From contig CANEVP010000011.1 of assembly GCA_947442475.1 (NCBI GenBank), forward strand, positions 1 to 44,071: a stretch of 44,071 nt of DNA. Direction: 5' to 3'. A program made the translations under genes and the position numbers. Source of the DNA: Rickettsiales bacterium. Lineage in GTDB: Bacteria; Pseudomonadota; Alphaproteobacteria; Rickettsiales; UBA1997. Within the stretch, counting starts at the first letter, position 1. The number at the start of each line of letters is the position of its first letter. This document shows positions 25,512 to 32,589 of the stretch, piece after piece. A model generated the notes under the pieces. It ran no database searches. It was not told the origin of the DNA and saw only the letters and a program-made list of their open reading frames with translations.

Positions 25512-26654
25512 ATGAAAAAAATCTCAATTTTTGGCTGCACCGGATCAATTGGAAAAAACACCATTGAGGTAATTAAAAACGCGCCGCAAAACTTTGAAGT
25601 TTTGGCTTTAGTGGCGCGTAGTGATGTTGAAACTTTAATTGCTCAAGCCTTGGCATTGAAGCCTTTTTACGTGGCAATTGAAAATGAAGCGCTGTTTTCG
25701 CGTTTACAAGAAGCGCTAAAAAATTTGCCAAATTGCCAAATTCTCTGCGGTCAAAAAGCAATTTTGGAAGTGGCAAAAATTAAGTGCGATTTATTCGTTT
25801 CAGCAATTGTTGGAGCGGCTGGAATGTTGCCAACGCTCGCCGCAATTGAGGCTGGTTCAAATATCGCGCTCGCCAACAAAGAATCTTTGGTTTGCGCTGG
25901 ATTTTTCTTAAACGCCGCAGCGCAAAAAAGTGGCGCCAAAATCATTCCGGTTGATTCAGAGCACAACGCGATTTTTCAAATTTTTGAAAGTGAAAATTTA
26001 AATGAAATTGAGTCGGTGACACTTACAGCCTCAGGCGGTCCGTTTTTTAACAGCGACAAAGATTTTTCAAAAATCACCGTCGCCGAAGCGCTAAAACATC
26101 CCAATTGGACAATGGGTGCAAAAATTTCAATCGATTCTGCAACCATGATGAACAAGGGTTTAGAGATGATTGAGGCCTTTCACCTTTTTCCTTTGCGCAA
26201 AAACCAAATCAAAATTTTGGTGCACCCGCAATCAATAATTCACGGAATGGTCGAATATAAAGACGGCTCGACTCTAGCAATGTTAAGCCGCCCCGACATG
26301 CAGGTGCCGCTTTCTTACGCGCTGGCTTTTCCCAAGCGAATGGCAATTAAACACGAGCCGCTGGATTTAACGAAATTACAAAATTTAAGTTTTTTTGAAG
26401 CGGATGAAAAAAAATTTCCGGCAATAAAAATTTGCCGCGAAGCTTTAGAAACTGACGGTTCTGCACCGGCAGTTCTAAACGCCGCCAATGAAGTTGCGGT
26501 TGAAAGGTTTTTAAAAGGTGAAATTTCTTTTGATCAAATTACTAAAATTGTTAATCAGGTTTTGGCAAAAATTTCGCACAAAACCCCTAAATCAATCGCA
26601 GAAGTTCTAGATTTTGACACTAAGGCGCGAGCTCTGGCGCAAGATGGTTTTTAA
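25512..26654 (+). CDS. dxr: 1-deoxy-D-xylulose 5-phosphate reductoisomerase
   Basis: A 380-residue MEP-pathway enzyme. It converts DXP to 2-C-methylerythritol 4-phosphate with NADPH and Mn/Mg, and so supplies the isoprenoids used for polyprenyl phosphate. Motifs seen are IFGCTGSIGKNTIEVI (NADPH loop), ANKESLVCAG, PVDSEHNAIFQ (metal ligands), ASGGPFF, HPNWTMGAKISIDSATMMNKGLE, and a VHPQSIIHGMVEY block. Length is normal. The start ATG at 25512 gives the canonical MKKISIFG. Longer frames reach back into rbfA. The usual neighbour rseP is displaced by about 4.8 kb. Confidence 0.95.
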   Translation: MKKISIFGCTGSIGKNTIEVIKNAPQNFEVLALVARSDVETLIAQALALKPFYVAIENEALFSRLQEALKNLPNCQILCGQKAILEVAKIKCDLFVSAIVGAAGMLPTLAAIEAGSNIALANKESLVCAGFFLNAAAQKSGAKIIPVDSEHNAIFQIFESENLNEIESVTLTASGGPFFNSDKDFSKITVAEALKHPNWTMGAKISIDSATMMNKGLEMIEAFHLFPLRKNQIKILVHPQSIIHGMVEYKDGSTLAMLSRPDMQVPLSYALAFPKRMAIKHEPLDLTKLQNLSFFEADEKKFPAIKICREALETDGSAPAVLNAANEVAVERFLKGEISFDQITKIVNQVLAKISHKTPKSIAEVLDFDTKARALAQDGF

Positions 26655-26690
26655 TTGAGATAAAAGTTCCTAACTAAATAAAAAATCAGC

Positions 26691-26924
26691 ATGTCAAAAT
26701 ATTTAACAGAATTGCCATCAGGGCAGGTGGCTGCGCCAGAAGAATATGCGGTGTCCTACGTTAAAAATCCTTTATTTACAGAAGCTGAAAAATACGAAAC
26801 TGATTTAACGGGTGTGGCTGAAAAAGTTGCGGCTCTGAGTGCAGCACTAGACCTTTCTCGCAAAAGCGCCACAGCCAAATCAATATTTCAAAACCAAGCC
26901 GCGATCAAGCAGCAGCTGATTTAA
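26691..26924 (+). CDS. Small hypothetical protein (77 residues)
   Basis: An ATG-started frame 36 bases after dxr encodes 77 residues with an acidic, alanine-rich middle (LTGVAEKVAALSAALDLS), probably helical. No signal peptide, membrane helix or known motif is visible. Its last 45 bases overlap the convergent DUF1016-SNase gene, and no clear ribosome site is present, so it may not be expressed. Confidence 0.4.
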   Translation: MSKYLTELPSGQVAAPEEYAVSYVKNPLFTEAEKYETDLTGVAEKVAALSAALDLSRKSATAKSIFQNQAAIKQQLI

Positions 26925-27842
26925 ATAAACCCCTAAATCTGCAACTTTTTGCGGGTCTTTTTGTGAAGACTCGCCAAAAAAAACATCCGCAATGTAGCGG
27001 CCGTAAATGTCGGTTTTGTTGGTTTTTAAAATTAAAAACGGCACGTCTTTTAAAATTTCTTGCAAAGCAGCGAAAGCTTTTTTGCCTTTCGGCGTTGCAG
27101 CCTCAGGGGCATTGATTTTGGCGAGGCGTAAAATTTCTTTGTGCCGAATTTTAAACCCCAAATCTAAAGTCACGTGCAAAGTGTCGCCGTCAATGACGCG
27201 GTCTAAATAGGCTTTGTAAGTGTAGCGCTGGTGCGCATTCACCTTTGAGCTCTTCAGTGAAAAACCCTCAGATTTTTTAATCGACTCGACAATCTCGCCG
27301 GGCTTTTTTGTGGTTTTGATTTCGCAAAAAATATTAAAGCCACAGTCAATGAAGCCGGGCATTTCAGAGATTTTGTAGGTGAAAAGTTTGCCGGAGTTTT
27401 TTTTGGAAGCGGACTTTGATTTTTTAGAGTTGGTTTTGGTAATTTCGTCTTGAAGCCTGTCTGCGCCAAGGTCGTTTTCGACTGTGAGGTCTTCGAGATA
27501 TTTTCGTTTTTCAGCGCTTTTTACCGTGATTAAATTGCGGTAGTGGCTCCAACTTAAATCATTTTCAGCTTTTGGCAGAGTGGGGTAAGATTTGTAAAAG
27601 CTGCGCATTTGGTAGAGAGTTCTTTTGGCAATTGTTGTGTCGCTTTCTAACTGTTTAAAAAATTCCGTGCCGTACTTGGCGCGAGAATTTTTTAGTAAAT
27701 GCTCCTCAATAATTTTGCCGATTTGCCAACTCATTACCACTTTTTCACGGTTAACATTGGTGACAATATTTTGCTCGGTTTCTTTGATTATTTTGTGAAC
27801 TTCGCCGAGTACTTTTGGGTAATTATTGAGTGAAATTTTCAT
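26880..27842 (-). CDS. DUF1016 N-terminal domain fused to a staphylococcal nuclease domain
   Basis: A 320-residue fusion. Residues about 5-115 match the DUF1016/YhcG N-terminal helical domain: MSWQIGKIIEEHLL, AKYGTEFFKQLES, LYQMRSFYKSYP, and LSWSHYRNLITV. A lysine/serine-rich linker (about 135-150) follows. Residues about 208-320 are an SNase domain with VIDGDTLHV, RLAKINAPEA (R239, E247) and YGRYIA (R282). In usual DUF1016 proteins the C-terminal nuclease is a PD-(D/E)XK domain, so here the nuclease module appears swapped for SNase. No signal peptide is present, so it acts in the cytoplasm. Start choice: the ATG at 27842. An extension to a TTG at 27953 adds 37 residues and crosses a hairpin at 27891-27910. 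Confidence 0.75.
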   Translation of the reverse strand: MKISLNNYPKVLGEVHKIIKETEQNIVTNVNREKVVMSWQIGKIIEEHLLKNSRAKYGTEFFKQLESDTTIAKRTLYQMRSFYKSYPTLPKAENDLSWSHYRNLITVKSAEKRKYLEDLTVENDLGADRLQDEITKTNSKKSKSASKKNSGKLFTYKISEMPGFIDCGFNIFCEIKTTKKPGEIVESIKKSEGFSLKSSKVNAHQRYTYKAYLDRVIDGDTLHVTLDLGFKIRHKEILRLAKINAPEAATPKGKKAFAALQEILKDVPFLILKTNKTDIYGRYIADVFFGESSQKDPQKVADLGVYLNQLLLDRGLVLKY

Positions 27843-27969
27843 CTGGCTTAGAAGCTTGAGGTTAATGGGCAAAAGGAGGTTTTTCTTGAATTGTGAGCGT
27901 AAGCTCACAATTTGGTTTTTTTTAAAATGAAGTGAGTTGAAAACCAAGTCCAAGTAAAAACCTAACTCT

Positions 27970-29644
27970 TTAGTTCGAAGTCAATCTAACCTGCAGACTT
28001 TTGTAAGTGCCACCACAAGGGTCACCAAAAACGCTGTTGTTAGCACCAATGGTGCAAGTTGATTGCCCAATGCAAGCTGAGGTAATGATTGAAGCGCTGT
28101 TAGAAGCGTGGCAGCCGCCTTGAACGCAAGAGTTGGCTGTGCCGTAGCTAGCAAAGTTGACGGTCTGCCAAGTTTTTCCGGCCGGGGCGGTTAGGGTTAG
28201 TGAGCCGCCTTCGCTAGCAGATTGACATCCCGAACTGGTGGGTGTTGAAACCTGACAAGTGCCGCTCGAATAGCTGTAGCCGCTAGCGCAAGTGTCGCAC
28301 GACGTGCCGCCAGTGACCGAGAAAGTGCCGCCCGAGCAAGAATAAGTAATTGAGTCTGAGGTGTTAAAGTTGGAGACGTTGCAATTGTAAGAAATGCTGC
28401 CGCTGTAGCCTGCATTGCAAGTAACGCTGCCGCTGGCATTGTGTGCAACGTTGCTGGTGGTGATTCCGGTTGTAGAAATAGTGCAGCCAGCTGCAAGTTG
28501 GCAACCGCCATTGCCGTCGGAAACGTAATTAGTGTCGCAGCCAGTGCAATTTGGCGTAGTGTATCCGGTGCTGCAAACGCAAGATCCTGAAACGTTCGCG
28601 CTGCCGTTAATGCAGGTGTAGGTTAATGATCCGCTGTAATGGTTGCCGTTGCAAGAAAGTGGGGTTGGGCTGGAAGTTGGTGAAACTGTTGTTGAAATTC
28701 CGGTTTGTGAAATTGAGCAGCTGGCTAGCGACATGTCGCAGCCGCTTTCGGTTACTACGTAGCCCACGCAAGATCCGCCAGAAGCTGCAACAGAATCGCG
28801 AGCAATTTTTACCGTCCATTTTTTGCCGTAATAATCTTCAATTGCTTGCCTTTCGTCATCTTTTAGGGCGCGGGTGAAAATTGCGATTTCGCCAATCTCT
28901 CCGGTGTATCCTTTGCCGATTTCTAAATTGGTGAGGCCCGAAATTTGCGTGGTGTCTGAGCTTTGCGCTGCAAGTACGCCATTAATGTAAGTTTTTTTGC
29001 CTAAGGTAGAATCTTGAACAAAGGCAAACATTCGCGCTTTGTTGGAGGAGTTAGAGTAGCTGCTGGTGGAGGCGGCTTGGCTGTAGTAGTTAGTGCCTTG
29101 AGCGTGGATCACCGTAGCGTCGGCACTGTAGCCTAAAAGTAGTTTGTCGTTAAGATTAGTGCTGGTGCTGCCTAAAAAATAATTACTGCCGCCGGAGGCT
29201 AGCCTTTTTTCTAAAATCAAAATCGTGTAGTCACTTTTGTTGAGAAAGCTGGCGTCAGCAATTTGCAAATAATCGCTGGTGCTGCCGCTAAATTTGACAG
29301 CGTGAATATTGTTAATGGTGTTGGAGTAAACGGGGCCAGTGCCAACGGCTGTGACCAAAACTTTATTAACTGAATTGTGAGAGTCGTTCCAACCGCTTAG
29401 CTGGTTGCCAGTTTCGGCTTCCGAGTTACTAAAGGCTGTGTCCAAACTGCTTTCTAGCCAAAGCGCCGAATCTTTAATTAATGCCCGCGACGGGTGAAGA
29501 TTTTGTTAAAGATTGTGCGGCGTTAATGCGAAATTTTTTAATCATTTCGTCAGCAATAAAAATTCCGACAATTATTAAAACGACCTAGACTTCAACAAGA
29601 GAAAAGGCGCCATTCTTGGTGCGGCGACGTAGAAATTTTTTCAT
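27970..29644 (-). pseudogene. Broken type IV prepilin-like gene with LamG, Cys-rich repeat and SUEL lectin domains
   Basis: The original start appears to be the ATG at 29644. It gives MKKFLRRRTKNGAFSLVEV, a class III signal with A|FSLVE, then a TAG at 29587-29585, then VVLIIVGIFIAD in the same frame, so the pilin helix is cut by one nonsense codon. A second lesion, a frame change before 29474, separates this frame from the long open part (27970-29445, 491 codons from a TTG). That part has a LamG/concanavalin-like region (about residues 1-215), Cys-rich modules (about 220-400, with CSISQTGIS and CTISTTGIT as repeated units), and a C-terminal SUEL/galactose-lectin domain (NFASYGTANSC, SACIGQSTC, FGDPCGGTYKSLQV). 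Intact, it would be a surface pilin-like adhesin. Sequencing error or programmed recoding are alternatives. Confidence 0.72.
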
Positions 29645-29745
29645 TTAAGCGAGGAAATTTGCGTAAGAGAAATGATTTTTTAGGTGTAAAATGGCGAAAA
29701 ATATTGTCAATAAATAGGAAGGAATCTTCCAGCAGAAATTTTCAG

Positions 29746-29771
29746 CAGCAATTTCGAGCAGCAATTTCGAG
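29746..29771. repeat. Two tandem copies of a 13-bp unit
   Basis: CAGCAATTTCGAG occurs twice end to end, followed by a partial TATCGAG. It lies about 100 bases upstream of the prepilin-like start. It could be a regulator-binding site or a simple slippage repeat. Confidence 0.7.
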
Positions 29772-30009
29772 TATCGAGAAAGATTTTGCAGGCTTGTTGC
29801 AAAGGCGGCAGGTCGGGTTAAGTGTGTAGATTTTCTATTTACTTAGAAAATTCGGTTTTTTCAGTCACTTCTATTCGTCAAAGCGCTTCGTGTTTTTTTC
29901 CTAAAATGAAGTTCTCTCTAAAGTTTTTTTCAACCGCTCTCTTCAGAAGTGCGCCCACTCTAATCAAAAGGATTGGTAGGTTTAAGTACTAGTCTTTGGT
30001 AGCAAAAGG

Positions 30010-30091
30010 TTTCGCAGAAGAGCAAAAAGCGAAAAATCTGGATGCAATGTTCCAGCTGTGACGAGATAGAGTGGCAAATAATTATCTCGTC
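30010..30091 (-). terminator. Three consecutive hairpins after the WYL-like gene, terminator candidate
   Basis: Hairpins are TTTCGC/GCGAAA (30010-30034), CTGGA/TCCAG (30038-30055) and GACGAGATA/TATCTCGTC (30060-30091, 9 bp). Read on the minus strand, the middle hairpin is followed by ATTTTTCGCTTTTT, so the array could end transcription of the WYL-like gene. A small structured RNA is the other option. Confidence 0.35.
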
Positions 30092-30128
30092 TCGCAGCGG
30101 TGACACTAAACTTTTGTTAAATTGTCGT

Positions 30129-30389
30129 TTAATTCACCGACAACATTTCTTCACCACCCAAAATCCGCACATTAGACATGCTGCTAATGTCAAAATGTTT
30201 CCAGCCGGCAACGCCGCTTTTTTCAAATGAAACGTCAGTTGTTACAGTTTTTTTACCCAGTTTGTTTGAAATAAAAATCACGTGAGCATTGGCGATTTTG
30301 GCGCTTTGAATTCTGCCAAGGCGAGAATATTGAAAGCTGATTGGTTGTTTGTTTAACATGGCTTTGGTCAAAGTTTCTTGCGTGTTCAT
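30129..30389 (-). CDS. Small stand-alone WYL-like domain protein
   Basis: An 86-residue protein. LTKAMLNKQPISFQYSRLGR, ANAHVIFISNKLGKKTV and WKHFDISSMSNVRIL follow the strand order of WYL ligand-sensing domains (short helix, then xxFxY, then a central strand, then WRxFxLxxI). WYL domains usually sit behind an HTH and respond to nucleic acids or nucleotides. Here no HTH is attached, but a LexA-like repressor is divergently encoded 212 bases away. The similarity is weak and by eye, so a novel small fold is possible. Confidence 0.5.
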   Translation of the reverse strand: MNTQETLTKAMLNKQPISFQYSRLGRIQSAKIANAHVIFISNKLGKKTVTTDVSFEKSGVAGWKHFDISSMSNVRILGGEEMLSVN

Positions 30390-30434
30390 AAAATATTTTT
30401 TGCGATTAAAAATGTTTTTATCCCTTCGAGATAA

Positions 30435-30536
30435 CGCGACACGAGTCGCGCCCCGCCTTTGCGGAGAACCCCGTCCTGTAAAGGACGATTTAACTCTGGT
30501 TAAAAAGTTTGACTTTAAATTTTCAACCAGAGTTAA
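30435..30536. promoter_or_regulatory. Run of four hairpins in the WYL/LexA-like divergent gap
   Basis: Four inverted repeats follow each other: CGCGAC-ACGA-GTCGCG (30435-30450), CCGC-CTTT-GCGG (30453-30464), CGTCC-TGTAAA-GGACG (30472-30487), and a perfect 12-bp pair TTAACTCTGGTT/AACCAGAGTTAA (30490-30536). They fill most of the 212-base gap between divergent genes. They could form an operator/leader for the LexA-like gene or a structured RNA. The last pair also suits a dimeric repressor site. Confidence 0.5.
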
Positions 30537-30601
30537 TAGATTTATTCATGATGTTCTAAAAAAACTAGAACGCAAAATTAATAACACAAACTATTTTTCA
30601 A

Positions 30602-31216
30602 ATGCCCGAAAAACGCCTGCACCCCGCCCAAACAAAATTAATTGAAATACTTTCAAAAAACTCTGACGAGCCTTTGACGGTTCGCGAGTTGCAAGAGTTA
30701 ATCAATGCTTCGTCAACTAGTGTTGTGGTGCACCACATGGCGCAGCTAGAAAAAAAAGGTTACTTAAAAAAGAACCCAAATAATTCGCGCGATTACCAAA
30801 TTTTAAAACGCCCCGACAAAGAAATTGCTTACCTAAATTTATACGGTCTTGCGACCTGCGGCCCGGAAGGGTCAGTGCTTGACGGCAATCCGATTGACCG
30901 CGTGCCAATTTCAACAAAATTTTTAAGTTTTGCCTCCGACAAGGCTTTTTTGGTGAAGGCGAAAGGCGATTCAATGCTGCCAAAAATCAGCGCCGGCGAT
31001 TTTGTGATTATTGAAAAAACCAATAAAGCTGAAAACGGCGTGACGGTTTTGTGCGTGAATGACGAGCAGATTTTAATTAAGAAAATTAAGCAGCAGAGCA
31101 AAAAAGATCAGGTGATTTTGGTGTCGCTAAATAGCGAGTTCGAGCCGTTTTTAGCGGCCAAAGATTTTCGCGTTGAAGGCGTGGTGCGCGGGGTGATTAG
31201 TAATCGGATGTTTTAG
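30602..31216 (+). CDS. LexA/UmuD-like S24 peptidase repressor
   Basis: A 204-residue protein with an N-terminal winged-helix HTH (about 10-65: TVRELQELINASSTSVVVHHMAQLEKKGYL read in two parts) and a C-terminal S24 self-cleaving domain. The serine nucleophile is S124 in KGDSMLPKI, and the lysine partner is K161, at the LexA spacing of 37. The cleavage dipeptide expected as Ala-Gly seems to be Cys-Gly (C86-G87, in LATCGPEG), as in UmuD. It likely represses genes until DNA damage triggers RecA-aided autolysis. It could be the main LexA or a mobile-element-type paralogue. No SOS box of known consensus was identified. The hairpin array upstream is a candidate operator. Confidence 0.82.
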   Translation: MPEKRLHPAQTKLIEILSKNSDEPLTVRELQELINASSTSVVVHHMAQLEKKGYLKKNPNNSRDYQILKRPDKEIAYLNLYGLATCGPEGSVLDGNPIDRVPISTKFLSFASDKAFLVKAKGDSMLPKISAGDFVIIEKTNKAENGVTVLCVNDEQILIKKIKQQSKKDQVILVSLNSEFEPFLAAKDFRVEGVVRGVISNRMF

Positions 31217-31243
31217 GCAAACCCACTGTTACTCTAAATTCGA

Positions 31244-31319
31244 TGTCATGCTGAGCCTGTCGAAGCATGATTCAGGTTTCGGTGCGCAAGAATCATGCTT
31301 CGACAGGCTCAGCATGACA
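31244..31319. repeat. Perfect 30-bp palindromic element before rseP
   Basis: Arms 31244-31273 (TGTCATGCTGAGCCTGTCGA...) and 31290-31319 are exact reverse complements around a 16-base loop. It resembles widespread REP-like palindromes containing CTGAGCCTGTCGAAGCATG. A 16-base half copy is at 21787-21802. Confidence 0.85.
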
Positions 31320-31432
31320 AGGAGTTTTAATTATCAGACCAAAATCCAGTTTGAATCTTGCCTTTTCCGCAACCGCACCCATCTTAAAAACTCTCGTTCA
31401 TTTTAAAAATAACAATCTCTCCAGACTCAACA

Positions 31433-32542
31433 ATGGCGCTTACTCAACTCATCTTGCACAATTTTCTTTCTTTTGTTTTTATCATTTCAGCCATCGTCTT
31501 CATTCACGAATTTGGCCATTTTATTGTGGCGCGTTGGTGTGGCGTGAAGGTTGAAGAATTTTCTCTCGGTTTTGGTTACCAACTCTGGTCGCGTTTAGAC
31601 AAAAAAGGCACGCGTTGGAAATTATGTTTACTGCCATTTGGTGGCTACGTCAAAATGTTTGGTGATCGCAATGGTGCTTCGATGCCTGATTCGAAAGCGA
31701 TTGCCAAGATGTCAAAAGCCGACAAGAAAAAATCTTTTTTAGGAAAAAACGTTTGGCAAAGAATGGCGATTGTTGCGGCGGGGCCAGCTGCCAACTTCTT
31801 GTTAACGATTTTGATTTTTACCTTTTTGCTGCAAAAAAATGGTCTAAACACCGTTTTGCCAATAGTTGACCAAGTGTTGCCGGAAAGCGCCGCTTTTGAT
31901 GCGGGCCTACAAAAAGGCGATAAAATTTTAGCAATTGATTCGCGCGAAGTTGCTGATTTTGAAGATATGCGTTTGGTGGTTTTAGGTTCGGCAGACAAAG
32001 AATTACTTTTTAAAATTGGTCGCGGCGAGCAAATTTTAGAAATGAAAATCACCCCGAGAAATCAAATCCGCAAAGATTTTTTTGGCGATGATGTAAAGAT
32101 GGGAACTCTTGGCGTTAGTGCATCAGAGGTGATTAACAAAAAACTAAATCTCGGCCAAAGTTTGGTTGAGGCAAATATTCAAACCTACAAAACTACCAAG
32201 GCAATTTTCAAAGCTTTGGGCGAGTTAATCACAGGCAAACGCTCAGTTAAAGAGTTGGGCGGGCCAATTAAAATCGCGCAATATTCTGGCAAAACCGTTG
32301 ACATGGGTGTGGATGCGGTGATTTGGTTTGTGGCGATGATTTCGCTAAATCTCGGTGTGATGAATTTGCTGCCAGTGCCGGTGCTAGATGGCGGGCATTT
32401 ATTCTTTTACATTATTGAGTCAATCCGCGGCAAACCTTTGTCGCAAAAAGTGCAAAATATCGCTTTTCAAGTGGGCTTAAGTTTGGTTTTAGCGCTAATG
32501 GCGCTGACCACTTTTAATGATGTGATGCAGCTTTTTCGCTAA
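31433..32542 (+). CDS. rseP: Site-2 intramembrane zinc protease RseP/MmpA-like
   Basis: A 369-residue inner-membrane metalloprotease of the S2P family. The zinc site HEFGH (H25-E26-H29) lies in the first helix, and the third ligand Asp is D319 in NLLPVPVLDGGH. A PDZ domain lies between (VDQVLPESAAFDAGLQKGDKI, about 140-215). It cleaves anti-sigma factors or membrane-bound substrates in regulated intramembrane proteolysis. Length fits alphaproteobacterial MmpA. It normally follows dxr and precedes bamA. Here both neighbours are replaced: accessory genes before it, and an unknown poly-G gene after it. Confidence 0.93.
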   Translation: MALTQLILHNFLSFVFIISAIVFIHEFGHFIVARWCGVKVEEFSLGFGYQLWSRLDKKGTRWKLCLLPFGGYVKMFGDRNGASMPDSKAIAKMSKADKKKSFLGKNVWQRMAIVAAGPAANFLLTILIFTFLLQKNGLNTVLPIVDQVLPESAAFDAGLQKGDKILAIDSREVADFEDMRLVVLGSADKELLFKIGRGEQILEMKITPRNQIRKDFFGDDVKMGTLGVSASEVINKKLNLGQSLVEANIQTYKTTKAIFKALGELITGKRSVKELGGPIKIAQYSGKTVDMGVDAVIWFVAMISLNLGVMNLLPVPVLDGGHLFFYIIESIRGKPLSQKVQNIAFQVGLSLVLALMALTTFNDVMQLFR

Positions 32543-32578
32543 AGGCACAATCACAGGTTTAAAAATATAAATTTTAAC

Positions 32579-32584
32579 AAGGAG
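32579..32584 (+). promoter_or_regulatory. Shine-Dalgarno supporting the start before the poly-G tract
   Basis: AAGGAG lies five bases before the ATG at 32590. It points to translation beginning upstream of the poly-G run rather than at the weak TTG at 32687. Confidence 0.7.
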
Positions 32585-32589
32585 TTTTT

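Larger units (their letters stand above)
29645..30128. other. Gene-free spacer of 484 bases with repeats and hairpins
   Basis: No credible coding frame is seen between the prepilin pseudogene start and the WYL-like gene end. The stretch holds a 13-bp direct repeat at 29746-29771 and three short hairpins in a row at 30010-30091. The rest is AT-rich. On the minus strand the part near 29645-29700 should carry the promoter for the pilin gene, but I see no convincing -35/-10 pair. Confidence 0.5.

Noticed and set aside
27843-27953. N-terminal extension of the DUF1016-SNase protein from a TTG
   Set aside because: It crosses a hairpin with an 8-bp stem and GTAA loop (27891-27910), and the family pattern begins after the ATG at 27842. 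It is not fully excluded.
28197-28877. Several 70-104-codon frames opposite or alongside the Cys-rich adhesin body
   Set aside because: They are shadows of a repetitive Gly/Ser/Cys-coding region in other frames.
29746-29771. CRISPR-like repeat
   Set aside because: Only two 13-bp units with no spacer between them; no cas genes in the window.
30349-30645. A 98-codon plus-strand frame across the WYL/LexA-like gap
   Set aside because: It runs through the four hairpins and overlaps two better-supported genes; no family motif.
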